DNA of 64,000 nt from Pseudomonadota bacterium (GTDB lineage Archaea; Thermoplasmatota; SW-10-69-26; JACQPN01; JAJPHT01), in assembly GCA_021325135.1 (NCBI GenBank), contig JAJPHT010000030.1, positions 152,826 through 216,825 of the forward strand. The letters are read 5' to 3'. The notes under the pieces were generated by a model. The model made no database searches. It saw only the letters and a program-made list of their open reading frames with translations, and was not told where the DNA came from. Positions 1-8,925 of the stretch are shown piece after piece (positions within the stretch are counted from its first letter, which is position 1; every line of letters starts with the position of its first letter). Both the position numbers and the translations under genes were made by a program.

Positions 1-522
1 CTGGATGGTGCGACGGTCGTTCCCCGCCCCCACGTCACGGAGCCGAAACGGCGGATCGTAGACCCGCCGCGACTCGAGAAAGCGAGAGAACTGCTCTTCG
101 AGGTCTTGGGCACCGCGTTTCAACTCGTCGAGGCTGCTGGGCTCATCGCCCTTCCTCCAAGCCGCGATCGTGACCAGGTGGTGCTTTGGAAGAAGCGAGC
201 CCAACAGCGTGCTCAACGCGCGCCGATCCCCCGTGAGAGTTACCTGGACGAGGTCGAGAGGATCAAACGAGGGCGAGACTTCGGCCAGGAGCTTCGGAGC
301 AACCCGCACGCGGCCTCCTGGAATCCAGACCTGGAGGAGCAACGAGCGGATGCCGGCTGCCGACGCCAAGGCCCAGAGCGAAGCCTCCACGTCGTCGTGG
401 GAACCCACCCGCGCGACGTGCCGGTCGACCAGAGACGCAACGGCGCAACGACCCGAGAGAAGCCACGGGTCCTCTCGCGTTCCGCTGCCTCGAATCTTCA
501 TTGAGATTGTCGTCGCTTCCAT
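1..522 (-). CDS. Partial hypothetical protein of the integrated element, runs off the window edge
   Basis: An open frame of 174 codons reads leftward from an ATG at 522 and continues past base 1, so its C-terminus is missing. The translation has ordinary protein composition (alternating hydrophobic strands around LLLQVWIPGGRVRV, then acidic and basic helices), whereas the overlapping frames on the plus strand are arginine/serine-rich in the way of shadow frames. I recognise no family. A second in-frame ATG at 501 is an alternative start. It is divergent from the small genes at 824 and 1069 and probably belongs to the same integrated element as the recombinase at 1445-3037. Function unknown. 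Confidence 0.5.
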   Translation of the reverse strand, partial: MEATTISMKIRGSGTREDPWLLSGRCAVASLVDRHVARVGSHDDVEASLWALASAAGIRSLLLQVWIPGGRVRVAPKLLAEVSPSFDPLDLVQVTLTGDRRALSTLLGSLLPKHHLVTIAAWRKGDEPSSLDELKRGAQDLEEQFSRFLESRRVYDPPFRLRDVGAGNDRRTIQ

Positions 523-823
523 GGGGGCCACTCTCGCCTGGCCCTCCACGCGTCCTGTCAACGACCGCGCGCCTCCCCCTCCATGAAGGTTTGGCACACC
601 GCGCCTCAGACCGCGCAAACGGTGCCGTTGACTCCCACGCCGAAAGGAATATTGCGGACACATGCGACACGGCCCGCGTCGCCGATCGGTGATGGACAGC
701 GCCGAACTCCGACGCAACAAGGCCCAGGAGCACGCCCAGCATGCGCTCAGATCCGAGAATGCGAACCCCCACCCGCGACGCAGACCGCCGCCTCACCATG
801 AAACCGGCGTTCAGGATGGCGCC
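523..823. other. Divergent intergenic region without a convincing gene
   Basis: This 301-base stretch separates the leftward partial gene from the rightward small genes and should hold both promoters. An AT-richer patch near 645-655 (GGAATATTGC) is the only TATA-like sequence I see, but its spacing to either start is poor. Open frames here are arginine/proline-rich and look like chance frames. Confidence 0.4.
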
Positions 824-1063
824 ATGACAGACGCTCTCCCCAGCGACGCGCGCTCGTACTACAAACGCCTCTCGCTGCGACTCCAAGATGCGATGTCGCT
901 TCGGGGAGACAGCCGGCCCATCGGTGTGGGTCAAATGGTCCGCCTCATGGCGCTCTATGATCAGCGCTTGCCCCTCACGGGAGCGGATGCCCTCACCGCG
1001 AAGCGCCTGGACGTTCTCCGCGAGATCCTCGCGAGCGACCGACTCACCCCCATCACGAGGTAA
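824..1063 (+). CDS. Small helical hypothetical protein
   Basis: A 79-residue protein starting at the ATG at 824. The N-terminal half carries SYYKRLSLRLQDAMSLRG, and the whole sequence reads as three amphipathic helices with an even mix of charged and hydrophobic residues. The frame extends upstream, but that extension is proline/arginine-rich, so I chose the internal ATG. It ends 5 bases before the next small gene, suggesting one transcript. No known family is recognised. Its codons are less GC3-biased than those of the chromosomal genes to the right, in line with an acquired element. Confidence 0.5.
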   Translation: MTDALPSDARSYYKRLSLRLQDAMSLRGDSRPIGVGQMVRLMALYDQRLPLTGADALTAKRLDVLREILASDRLTPITR

Positions 1064-1068
1064 AGCTC

Positions 1069-1203
1069 ATGGCTCCAGATCAGGCCAGCATCGTTCGAGC
1101 GCTTCGCAGCCTCGTCTTCACCGACAAGCTTCTCAAGATCGAGGACGCGTGGCGCTACCTCGACCTGCTTGGACTTCCCCGAGATGCTCTCGACGACAAG
1201 TGA
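1069..1203 (+). CDS. Very small hypothetical protein
   Basis: A 44-residue open frame begins with an ATG 5 bases after the stop of the preceding small gene and ends at TGA 1201-1203. It is leucine-rich and helical (SIVRALRSLVFTDKLLKIED near the N-terminus) and finishes with an acidic tail. The tight spacing and protein-like composition argue for translation with the upstream gene; it may be a small partner protein. No family is recognised. The 241 bases that follow, to 1444, hold no gene I can support. Confidence 0.4.
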   Translation: MAPDQASIVRALRSLVFTDKLLKIEDAWRYLDLLGLPRDALDDK

Positions 1204-1444
1204 GCAATACGCCCATTCGGAGTCGAATCCCCGCCATCACGTCGCTCTCGCGCTCGTGAGTCCCGCCAGATACGATCGCGTTTGAGGAAGACGGGCAGAG
1301 ACAGCATCCCGCCCGGCGTCGGCGAGGCCGCAGCGCTTCGGCATGCAGCAGATTCCGAACCCGTGGTCGTCACGAATCAGGATTTCGCGAGCGTCGTCCG
1401 GGGCGAGCGAGTGGACCGCGACCCGCTTGGGCCGGCGCCCGCGC

Positions 1445-3037
1445 TTATGCGGAGGCCGGCCCGCCCGCGCGTAAGACCTGGATGGCCTGCTTGTATCTGG
1501 TCGTGAGGTCGTCCTTGGCGAACTCACGTCCATCGCTGCGCGATTCGGGATCGGGAGCGAGTTCGAAGACCTCTTGCGGCCTTGAGATGCGCAGGGCGAA
1601 GAGGAGGGCGGCCGCGACGCGCCGCGGGATGAAAAAGCGCTCGCGACTGCTGACAAGCTCCACAGAGGAGGCCTGCACGAGCCGCCGCCTTGAGGCCGAC
1701 ATGCGGTCGATCTCCGAGAGGAGCGTCGTCTCGTGCATCAAGGACTCGCCGACCTTGCCGCCCCCCATGCGCGGCGCGTTGGGCAGCGGCATGAACCCCA
1801 AGATGGGGACGAACTCGTGGTACTTCTGCCGCACCTCCTCCGGCTTCGGCCTGAAGTATTTCTTCCTGGCGTCCTTCAAGAGGTCGCCGCGAAAGTGCTT
1901 GCTCCAGTTGTCCGGAACATCGTGCATCTCGCACACCTGCTCGCCGAAGTGCCGCTGGCAGTGGCACGTCCAGACGCGAAGCGGGTCACGCAGATCCTTC
2001 TCCGTCATGAGCCCAAGGCGCAGGCAGTCGTCCGTGAACAAGGTCCGGTACATCTGGCCCTGCACGAGCGGCGTCCCGCGGTCGCTGAGCCACAACGTGG
2101 AGTAGAGCGGCACGCCGTCCTTGTCGCGGCGGACCTTGCTCTCCCACCACGCGAGGTGCTGCTCCAAGATCGGGCGGAGCTCAGCATCGATCACGCTCCA
2201 GCGGTTCCCCTTGCGCTTCTCCCGCATCCGCTCCCCGTTCGGCTTCGTCTTGAACGGGATGTACACCATGTCCCCGCCCTCGTCGAAGGCCTTAACGTGT
2301 GGGTGCTTCCGGAAGCCCTCCTCGAAGCCCCGAGGCATCGGCAAGCCCTTCGGCATCGGGAGACCGAAGCTCGCGTAGCGGTCGAGCAGGAACATCTCGT
2401 TGGGCCGGAACCACCACTTCGCCGAGCATGCGTAGAACGCCCGCCGCTGCGCGTGCGCCGTCTCGTTGACGAGCCGCACCTGCTCCTCCACGGTCGGGTT
2501 GCGGCGCCGTTCCGAATCGTCCGGGTCGATGGGATCCTCTTCCCAGAACTCGGAAACGACATCCGCCATGATATTGAAGGGGACCGCTCCGATCTTGGCG
2601 AGGAACTTGAAGAACTTGCTCAACGCGTTGACGCGGTGCGAGACCATGGGCTTCGTGAAAAGGGGGCACCCCTGGCAGTTCTCGCGGGCCGCGACCGCGG
2701 CCGGCTTCGATCCCAGCCAGACTTGGCGGCGGCATACCGCATGCTCCTCGATGAACGGCATCGGGCGGAAGCTGCCGCAGTAGTTCGCCTCGACGAAGTG
2801 CAGATGCGCCCAGATGTCGGCCTTCGTCCAGTTCCGGAGCGGAATCTCCTCGCCATCAGGTTTCCGCATGTAGTTGAGCGCGTCCCGGATGCTGCACAGG
2901 TACCCTGTCAGGGTTGGCTTTGCGAGGTGCACGGTCCGGCTGAACGTATCCAGCAACTCAGCGTTGGTCACGTTGTTGCGGACGCCCGGCCGCACAGGGA
3001 CGATCTCGACGCGTTGCCGAAGGCGCGGGTCGATCAC
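1445..3037 (-). CDS. Tyrosine recombinase (integrase family)
   Basis: This predicted 530-residue enzyme would integrate or excise the surrounding element by site-specific recombination. The C-terminal half has the family's catalytic layout: an arginine in FRPNEMFLLD (about residue 220), an HCQRH box (about 360), a WSKHFRG segment and a tyrosine in ARKKYF close behind as candidate nucleophile. The N-terminal part resembles a core-binding domain and contains an extra cysteine-rich stretch ending CQGC. The start is the GTG at 3037, preceded by GGAGGTG and overlapping the stop of the upstream gene (GTGA). It is long for the family and ends in a leucine-rich tail. Family call firm; exact subgroup unknown. 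Confidence 0.8.
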   Translation of the reverse strand: MIDPRLRQRVEIVPVRPGVRNNVTNAELLDTFSRTVHLAKPTLTGYLCSIRDALNYMRKPDGEEIPLRNWTKADIWAHLHFVEANYCGSFRPMPFIEEHAVCRRQVWLGSKPAAVAARENCQGCPLFTKPMVSHRVNALSKFFKFLAKIGAVPFNIMADVVSEFWEEDPIDPDDSERRRNPTVEEQVRLVNETAHAQRRAFYACSAKWWFRPNEMFLLDRYASFGLPMPKGLPMPRGFEEGFRKHPHVKAFDEGGDMVYIPFKTKPNGERMREKRKGNRWSVIDAELRPILEQHLAWWESKVRRDKDGVPLYSTLWLSDRGTPLVQGQMYRTLFTDDCLRLGLMTEKDLRDPLRVWTCHCQRHFGEQVCEMHDVPDNWSKHFRGDLLKDARKKYFRPKPEEVRQKYHEFVPILGFMPLPNAPRMGGGKVGESLMHETTLLSEIDRMSASRRRLVQASSVELVSSRERFFIPRRVAAALLFALRISRPQEVFELAPDPESRSDGREFAKDDLTTRYKQAIQVLRAGGPASA

Positions 3038-3411
3038 GCTTGCACCTCCTGCTGGAGGAACCGGGCCACGACCTCCGCCCCGGTTGGGAGGCCGTGCAAC
3101 AGGACGATCAGCTTCTCGCGCTGCTCCTGGAGCCGCCGGTTCTGCTTCCGGTACTCCTCCGTCTCCTCGCGTGCCGTCTCCAGCCACCGCCGCAGCCGCT
3201 CGACCTCTTGCTTCAGGCTCTCAACGTACTCCGGCGGGAACACCGACCCACTGATCGCGTTCGCGACCATCTGGACCACCCACGCGCTGAAGTCCGACCC
3301 GAAACCGGCCAGCCGCGCCTGCTCCTTCCGCGCGCGCAGGTCCATCAGCGTGGGCCAATAGACCGTCGAGGAGCGATCCCGCCGTTCCTTCCAATACTCG
3401 GACGCTGCCAT
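3034..3411 (-). CDS. Coiled-coil protein co-transcribed with the recombinase
   Basis: A 125-residue protein whose stop overlaps the recombinase start by 4 bases, so the two are very likely translated together. Residues about 60-105 form a long charged heptad-type helix (ESLKQEVERLRRWLETAREE), typical of a coiled coil. The N-terminal 50 residues (DFSAWVVQMVANAI and flanks) may form a small DNA-binding or dimer domain but no family is clear. By position it could be a recombination accessory or directionality factor; that is inference from context. Confidence 0.65.
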   Translation of the reverse strand: MAASEYWKERRDRSSTVYWPTLMDLRARKEQARLAGFGSDFSAWVVQMVANAISGSVFPPEYVESLKQEVERLRRWLETAREETEEYRKQNRRLQEQREKLIVLLHGLPTGAEVVARFLQQEVQA

Positions 3412-3511
3412 GTGCGAATCACCATCGTGTCTGCTTCACACGAGATGGGCATTCCCACGCCGGCCCGACAAGCCCGACCGGCTCGACGGGCCGAACGCCC
3501 GCCCCCAATCC

Positions 3512-3542
3512 AGCTAGCCCGTAGGCGTACGGGAGCTAGCTA
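3512..3542. repeat. Imperfect hairpin between the element and secreted-protein gene
   Basis: The sequence AGCTAGCCCGTA and TACGGGAGCTAGCT face each other across GGCG, giving a stem of about 12 base pairs with a two-base bulge. It lies about 100 bases upstream of the coiled-coil/recombinase operon. It could be a recombination site arm, an operator or a terminator for the opposite direction. Confidence 0.5.
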
Positions 3543-3636
3543 CTTTGCTTCACTTGGGAAGAAGTAAGGCGCGGGAACTGGCTCCTCCGTGCAGGCAACG
3601 TGGGGCTTCCGACCAGGTAGCCCTGCGCGCACCCGT

Positions 3637-3731
3637 TTTGTCGCGTTCTCTTGGCGTTTCCGCCTCCCGTTTTCTGCTGAGGTTTTCGGCTCGGGCGTTC
3701 CCCGCCCAGATCGTCGCGCCGATTCGGCTCG
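3637..3731. repeat. Dispersed non-coding repeat, copy A
   Basis: The core 3688-3731 matches 63890-63933 in about 37 of 44 positions with one gap, including a 15-base identical run GATCGTCGCGCCGAT and the shared GTTCCCCGC. Upstream similarity is weaker (pyrimidine-rich tract with CCTCCC and GTTTTC). No gene covers it convincingly. Copy A sits at the right edge of the integrated element. With the hairpin at 3512 it fills the 3412-3879 gap, which otherwise holds nothing I can name. Confidence 0.55.
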
Positions 3732-3879
3732 ACGCCGCGCGCGCTCGGGCGGGAGCAGAGCCTGGTCGAGAAGGTCGGCCCTCTTGAGCACGGTCCTCGC
3801 CGCGGTCGCGACGCAAGGTTTCAACGACGCGACCAAGGGGTTGATGTCTTCCACGCTTTCTGCCGGCGCGCCTGTTGGC

Positions 3880-4227
3880 ATGGAGAGGCTTCCCTTGAAG
3901 ACAACCGCCCTCACGCTCGCGTTCACCCTGCTCGCCCTCGCCACGCTCGCGCCGCTCGCTGCCGCGGGGCCCCTTGACGCCGTTGCCACGCCGCCCCTGC
4001 CCAGCGTCCGCGCCGGCGCGTCCTTCTCGGAGGGGCAGCTCGCCTACCACGTCGCGGTCGGTGACAACGGGGCCACGGGCTCCGGGCCCTCCCTCGATCT
4101 GCCCCCGGGCAAGTATTTCGCGGATTGCGTCGGCGGCAAGCTCTACATCTACAACGTCATCGGCGTGCTCGTGGGCCGCGGCGCGTGCGATGGAACGTGG
4201 TTCGAGGCCTTCATCGTCACGGCTTGA
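3880..4227 (+). CDS. Small secreted protein with two cysteines
   Basis: A 115-residue protein with a clear N-terminal signal peptide: a basic start, the hydrophobic run ALTLAFTLLALATLAPLAAA, then a likely cleavage before a proline-rich segment. The mature part is a short beta-rich domain with two cysteines (ADCVGG and GACDG) that could form one disulfide. The ATG at 3880 lies about 11 bases after the expected transcript start from a TATA-like GTTGATGTC near 3843. No family is recognised. The secreted protein at 58085 has a similar design but no clear homology. Confidence 0.6.
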   Translation: MERLPLKTTALTLAFTLLALATLAPLAAAGPLDAVATPPLPSVRAGASFSEGQLAYHVAVGDNGATGSGPSLDLPPGKYFADCVGGKLYIYNVIGVLVGRGACDGTWFEAFIVTA

Positions 4228-4426
4228 AGCAAGGACGGGGCTCGGATTGACTCGCTCGGGGGTGCGGGCGATGCTGCGGCGCTCCCGGCGGGCGTGCGCG
4301 TCCGACCCCGTCGTCGGGTCGGCCCACGGATTCTTCTCGCTCCCGGGCAGCGCCCAAGCCACGCGCCCCGCCCGCATGCCCGGTGGCCAAAACGCTGTTG
4401 CATGCTCCACCCTGCTGCGGACCTGC

Positions 4427-4897
4427 ATGGCCTACTCTCCGACCCAGAACGCGAACGTCAGGACCGGCAATGCGACGGCGGACGAGAACCTCAAGACGTT
4501 CGATCGTCTCGACTTCGAGTCCTGGAACACGAGGGACATGGACGTCTTCGAGGAGATCCACGCGCCCGGCGTCATCGTCCATTATCCCGACGGGACGAAG
4601 ACGGAAGGCTACGACGCGCACGCGAAGTGGGCGCAGGGGTTCTTCGCCGCCTTCGACTCGAAGATCCTCACGCACCCCATCAAGACCGCGACGGGGGATT
4701 GGACGAGCGTCGTGGGCGAGATGGAGGTCACCTTCGCGCGGCCCATGAAGACGCCCGACGGCAGGACCCTCCAGCCCACGAGAAAGACGTGGAAGGGCCG
4801 GATGTGCACGGTCGCGCGCTGGAAGGAGGGCCGCATCGAGGAGGAGATCCTCTTCTGGGACAACGCGGCGCTCTTCAAGGCCGTCGGCCTGGCGTAG
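4427..4897 (+). CDS. SnoaL-like / NTF2-fold protein
   Basis: A 156-residue protein with the SnoaL-like polyketide-cyclase fold: an N-terminal helix (NLKTFDRLDFESWNTRDMD), a strand with APGVIVHYPDG, helices around AHAKWAQGFFAAF, and beta strands ending EEEILFWDNAALFKAVG. Such proteins are small cone-shaped enzymes or ligand binders acting on varied substrates, so the reaction cannot be named. The ATG at 4427 is chosen because the extension upstream is not family-like. It stands alone; the 199 bases before it and the 210 after it hold no gene. Confidence 0.75.
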   Translation: MAYSPTQNANVRTGNATADENLKTFDRLDFESWNTRDMDVFEEIHAPGVIVHYPDGTKTEGYDAHAKWAQGFFAAFDSKILTHPIKTATGDWTSVVGEMEVTFARPMKTPDGRTLQPTRKTWKGRMCTVARWKEGRIEEEILFWDNAALFKAVGLA

Positions 4898-5107
4898 CCG
4901 GCTGGCCGTGCGCGCCGCGGCGATGACAAGGAGAGCCGCAAGGGGTCGACCGGTCCGGAGCTCGGGGATTGGCGGCCAAGCGGGGGAGGTGGGGACCGCC
5001 CTTGCGGCAGCTCGCACGGGCGGCGGAGGAGCAAAGCCCTGCCGGGGCCGCCTCGCGCCGGATGCGAGCCCTTCGGTTGCGCCGCGCACCTTGCGGGCTG
5101 CGCGGTG

Positions 5108-6328
5108 CTATCGCGGAAGGGGCGCGGCGTCGTGGCCCCCCGCGGGGAAGGGCGCGCGGCGCGCGACCCACCAGAGCCCCACGCTCGTCGCGAGGTCCGC
5201 GGCGAGGATCACGAGGAAGCAGTACGCAGGGAAGCGCTCGGTGCCCGGCACGCCCATGGCGACGGGGATGGCGGCGATGACGGCGGTGGCGAGGCCGCGG
5301 GGCATCATCGCGAGCAGCAGGCCGCGGGAGGGGGAGCGCCGCGCGGCGAGGCCGATGCCCACGACGCGGGCGAGGAGCAGCGCGGCGAGGAGGCCGAGGC
5401 CCGCGAGGGCGAAGCCGGGCGTCAGCACGGAGCGCGGGATGCTGAGGCCCAGGAAGACGAAGTAGATGCTGCGCAGGAGGAAGATCAGCTCGCTCTGGAG
5501 GCCGCGCGAGGCGGAGGGAAGAGGAGCGAGGTCGTCGATGCCGCCCAGGCGCATGAGGGCGGGCGCGTTGCCCAGCGTGAGGCCGAAGGCCAGCGCGGCG
5601 AGGTAGCCCGAGCCGCCGAGGCGCTGCGTGACGACGTAGGCGAGCAGGAGCGCGGCCAGCGTCACCATGTAGGCGTGCTTCTCGGGGCGCCAGCGGTGGA
5701 GGAGGCGCGCCCACGCGAGGCCCGCCAGGAGCCCGACGGCGGCGCCCACGGTAAAGCGCGCGGCGAGGAGGCCCAGCCCCTGCGCGGGCGAGCCGTGGGC
5801 GAGCATCATGCCCGCGACGGTGGTCACGACGACGGCGCTGAGGAGGTCGCCCAGGCTCGTCTCCACGGTGAGGATGACGCGCGCCTCGGTGGGCGCGTTC
5901 ACCTGCTGGAGGAGCGGGATCACGACGAGCATGCCCGTCGCGGCGACGGCGTAGCCGAAGAGGAGCGCCAGCGCGGGGGGGAGGCCCAGGAGGAGCCACG
6001 CGGCGCCGCCCACGAGGACGCCCGTGAGCGCCCAGGTGGTGAGCCCCATGCCCAGCGCCCGGTTGGCGTGCGCGCGGATGTCCTCCCAGGCCAGCTCCAG
6101 GCCGCCCTCGAAGAGGACGACCACCAGCGCGAGGGGCGAGAGGAAGGGGATCGCGGGCGCCAGGGGCCCCGGGTCGACGAGGCCCAGGACGGGGCCCGCC
6201 AGGATGCCCAGCGCGATGAGGAAGCTCACGTCGCTGACGCGGAAGCGCCGGAAGACGAGGTGCCCCGCGTAGCCGGCCGCCAGGGCTCCGCCCAGGAGGG
6301 TGATGAAGCCCAGGCTCGCGTCCGCCAC
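5108..6328 (-). CDS. Cation/proton antiporter, CPA family
   Basis: A 406-residue membrane protein with 12-13 hydrophobic helices. LFEGGLELAWEDI (about residue 75) is the characteristic re-entrant region of Na+/H+ exchangers, and TVETSLGDLLSAVVV (about 155) corresponds to the acidic transport site, with E and D in place of the usual ESLLND form. There is no C-terminal regulatory domain, so it is a minimal exchanger for sodium, potassium or pH homeostasis. The GTG start at 6328 has a TATA-like CATAGGG about 25 bases upstream, fitting a leaderless message. Ion specificity cannot be read from sequence. Confidence 0.85.
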   Translation of the reverse strand: MADASLGFITLLGGALAAGYAGHLVFRRFRVSDVSFLIALGILAGPVLGLVDPGPLAPAIPFLSPLALVVVLFEGGLELAWEDIRAHANRALGMGLTTWALTGVLVGGAAWLLLGLPPALALLFGYAVAATGMLVVIPLLQQVNAPTEARVILTVETSLGDLLSAVVVTTVAGMMLAHGSPAQGLGLLAARFTVGAAVGLLAGLAWARLLHRWRPEKHAYMVTLAALLLAYVVTQRLGGSGYLAALAFGLTLGNAPALMRLGGIDDLAPLPSASRGLQSELIFLLRSIYFVFLGLSIPRSVLTPGFALAGLGLLAALLLARVVGIGLAARRSPSRGLLLAMMPRGLATAVIAAIPVAMGVPGTERFPAYCFLVILAADLATSVGLWWVARRAPFPAGGHDAAPLPR

Positions 6329-6381
6329 CCCGGCCCCTCTCTTGGCTCCCCCCTATGAACCCTGCCCCAGGGTCCCCCGGG

Positions 6382-7155
6382 CTAGGGCGGGGTGAGGCGC
6401 GCCTCGGCCACGGCGGAGTCGGGGATCATGGTCACGATGGGCTGCCCCGCGCTCGTCTTGGGCCCGTCGAAGTCGAACACGTAGTAGGTCCCGTCCGAGT
6501 GCGCCAGGAGGCGCCAGTCCTGCCGCTCGTGCGAGGCGTTGTCCACGAACTCGAAGTGCACGCGCAGGAGGGTCGACTTGTCCCCCGCGGCGTCGATGGA
6601 GCCGTTGGAGTCGCCCAGGAGGCTCCCCAGGAGGAGGGTGCAGGTGAGGAGCCCCACGACGACGATCGCGACGAGGGCGACGTCGTAGGTGCGCGAGCGC
6701 CCCAGGGTCGGCCCGTGGGGGAGCTCCCGAAAGAAGGACCACGCCAGCCGCGCGAGCAGCGCGAGCAGGATCACCACCGCGACCAGCAGGAGCCAGGCGT
6801 GCGCCTTCGCGAGGTCGAACGCGATCATCGCGGTGCGGACGGCGGCGAACGTGAAGATGGCGAAGGGGACGAGCATCGCGAACGCGCGGAGGGACCGCTC
6901 CGTCTTGCCGCCTTTCGAGAGGCCCCCCTCGGAGGCCGCGAAGAGCCACAGGAGGAAGACGAGGATGAAGGCGCCTCCGGCCTCGAACCCCTTCTCCAGC
7001 AGCACGCTGGTGTCCCAGCCGGGCTCCCCCGCGGGGAGGCGCCAGTGGCCGAAGTACGCGTCGCGTTGGGCGTGGCCCCCGGCGTAGGCGATGGCGGTGA
7101 GGATCGCCACCAGGAGGGAGGCGTCCCCCAGGAAGCCCAGCGAGCGGGGCCTCAT
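6382..7155 (-). CDS. Multipass membrane protein of unknown function
   Basis: About 257 residues with four to five predicted membrane helices (for example GAFILVFLLWLFAAS and WLLLVAVVILLALLARLAW) followed by a soluble C-terminal domain of about 75 residues after GLLTCTLLLGSLLG that is likely extracytoplasmic. No family is recognised. I chose the ATG at 7155 because a TATA-like GTTATTC near 7205 would start the transcript near 7180, downstream of the alternative GTG at 7188. It lies just upstream of the antiporter on the same strand, with separate promoter signals. Confidence 0.65.
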   Translation of the reverse strand: MRPRSLGFLGDASLLVAILTAIAYAGGHAQRDAYFGHWRLPAGEPGWDTSVLLEKGFEAGGAFILVFLLWLFAASEGGLSKGGKTERSLRAFAMLVPFAIFTFAAVRTAMIAFDLAKAHAWLLLVAVVILLALLARLAWSFFRELPHGPTLGRSRTYDVALVAIVVVGLLTCTLLLGSLLGDSNGSIDAAGDKSTLLRVHFEFVDNASHERQDWRLLAHSDGTYYVFDFDGPKTSAGQPIVTMIPDSAVAEARLTPP

Positions 7156-7230
7156 CTTCTCGTCCGCGTCCGTCACGTCGCAGGCCACTCCGCGACGGGC
7201 GAATAACTTGTCGGAACCGCGCGGGGTGCG

Positions 7231-8925
7231 TTACGACGGGGAGGAGGGCGGCGCGTCCGCGTAGGCCGAGCCGGGGAGGTCCACCACGGGCAGCGTGACG
7301 AGGGAGGGGCCCAGCTTCACGGTGTTGGTGGCGCCGGGCTTGTCGGGGAGGACGTACTTGTCGCTGGAGGCCAGCGTGAGGACGAGCCTGTGCCCCTTGT
7401 CCACGTGGAAGTCGCGGCTGTGCATCGGCCATGCGTAGAGGAGGTCCTTGCCCGGGATCACGTCCACGCCGTGGTCGAGGCCTTCGCGGTGGCGCGCGTC
7501 GAGGTAGCCGCGGGTGATGAACGCGCTGGTGCCGTCGGGGGCCTCGTCGAAGAGGAGCACGTCCCACTGGGTGCTCGTCGCGCTGCTGGCGGCGGTGAGG
7601 TTCACGCGCGGCGCGCCGGAGAGGTGCAGCGGCGCGGCGAGGGGGGCGCTCTCGAAGCGGAGGAACGTGCCGTCGGCGGGCACGTTGGCGTCGCGGACCT
7701 CCTGCACGGCGCGCGGGTCGTCGGTGTACGTCGCGCTGCCGGAGGCGGGGGGAGCGTCCGCGAGCTTGCCGCCCGCGCCCAGCCAGAAGGTGGCCTCGTG
7801 CGCGTCGGCGGGGGGCCACGCGGTGGCGTTGTGGTACTTGCCGCGGTTGTCCTCGACGACCACGGGGGGAAGGTCCATGGCGCCGTTGTCGCGGCCCAGC
7901 ATCCAGTGGTCGAGCCAGCGGTGGACGTAGGCGTGGTAGTCCTTGAACGAGGCCGGCACGCCGTGGCCGTGCTGCTGGAGCCACGCGCGCTTCTCGCCGG
8001 GGTACGCGTTGAGGAAGTCGGTGACCAGCGACGTGGGCGTGTTCTCGTCGAGGAAGCCGTGGGCGTAGAGCATGGGCGCGGTGGCGTTGGCGAGGTCCTT
8101 CACGTAGTCGCGCGCCATCCAGTACGCGTCGTAGTCGCTGTCCTTGGCGTAGGCCTCCTGCATCTGCGCGGAGCCGCACTGGGCGTTGCCCGGCACGCCC
8201 TCGGCGTAGGCCACGGGGTCGCGCGGCTTGGGGACGAGCCCCGTCGCGGCCCAGATGGGCTGGTCGGTGTAGACGACGCCGAAGGGCAGCTCGCCGAAGA
8301 AGCGGGGCACGCCGTTCTCGAAGTAGTAGCGGTACCACTCGGAGACGCCCGAGACGGGGACGATGGTCGTGAGGTGAGGCGGGTGGAGCGTCGCGGTGCT
8401 GATGGGCGTCGTGCCCACGTAGGACGTGCCCATGAGGGCGACCTTCTTGGAGGACCACGACTGGTTGGCGACCCACTCCACCAGGGAGTAGCCGTCGCGC
8501 GCCTCGTCGGGGCCGCCGGTGCTGAAGCAGCCGCCGCTCTGGCCGCTGCCGCGGACGTGGGCGATGGCGACGGCGTAGCCGTAGGGGACGTACTCGCTGG
8601 CCAGGGCGTCTCCGCTCTTGCCCGACGTCTCGCCCCACGCCTCGTCGTTGGGGTTGAGGCTGCTGGAGTAGGGCGTGTACTGGATGAGCGTCGGGAAGGG
8701 GCCCGAGCCGTTGGGGAGCTGCACGTCGATGTGCAGCGGCACGCCGTCGTAGGCGGGCACGTCCTCCGAGAGGAACGAGCCCAGGGTGTGCGTCGCCGTG
8801 GTGAGGGGGTCCCGCCCCTTGGCGGGCGCGGCGGAGGGGGTCGCGGTGGGCGCGTCCGCAAGGCAGCCCGCGAGGAGGGGGGCCGCGACGAGGAGGAGGC
8901 CGAGGAGGGCGGCCCGGGTCTGCAT
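7231..8925 (-). CDS. Secreted lipoprotein hydrolase, CocE/NonD or X-Pro dipeptidyl-peptidase (S15) family
   Basis: A 564-residue alpha/beta-hydrolase anchored as a lipoprotein: signal peptide with lipobox LLAGC at about residue 19. The catalytic serine is in GTSYVG, the aspartate in HGFLDENTP and the histidine probably in QQHGHGVP. The C-terminal 200 residues form the jelly-roll domain typical of the family (DVLLFDEAPDG, LVLTLASSD). Members cleave proline-containing peptides or esters; the substrate here is not determined. The ATG at 8925 is preferred to an upstream in-frame ATG (8985) because it begins the signal peptide and follows a TATA-like TTACCTATC at about 8954. Confidence 0.85.
   Translation of the reverse strand: MQTRAALLGLLLVAAPLLAGCLADAPTATPSAAPAKGRDPLTTATHTLGSFLSEDVPAYDGVPLHIDVQLPNGSGPFPTLIQYTPYSSSLNPNDEAWGETSGKSGDALASEYVPYGYAVAIAHVRGSGQSGGCFSTGGPDEARDGYSLVEWVANQSWSSKKVALMGTSYVGTTPISTATLHPPHLTTIVPVSGVSEWYRYYFENGVPRFFGELPFGVVYTDQPIWAATGLVPKPRDPVAYAEGVPGNAQCGSAQMQEAYAKDSDYDAYWMARDYVKDLANATAPMLYAHGFLDENTPTSLVTDFLNAYPGEKRAWLQQHGHGVPASFKDYHAYVHRWLDHWMLGRDNGAMDLPPVVVEDNRGKYHNATAWPPADAHEATFWLGAGGKLADAPPASGSATYTDDPRAVQEVRDANVPADGTFLRFESAPLAAPLHLSGAPRVNLTAASSATSTQWDVLLFDEAPDGTSAFITRGYLDARHREGLDHGVDVIPGKDLLYAWPMHSRDFHVDKGHRLVLTLASSDKYVLPDKPGATNTVKLGPSLVTLPVVDLPGSAYADAPPSSPS

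Noticed and set aside
48..586. Plus-strand frames opposite the first partial gene
   Set aside because: They are rich in Arg, Ser and Thr and lack protein-like patterning, while the minus strand has an uninterrupted plausible frame.
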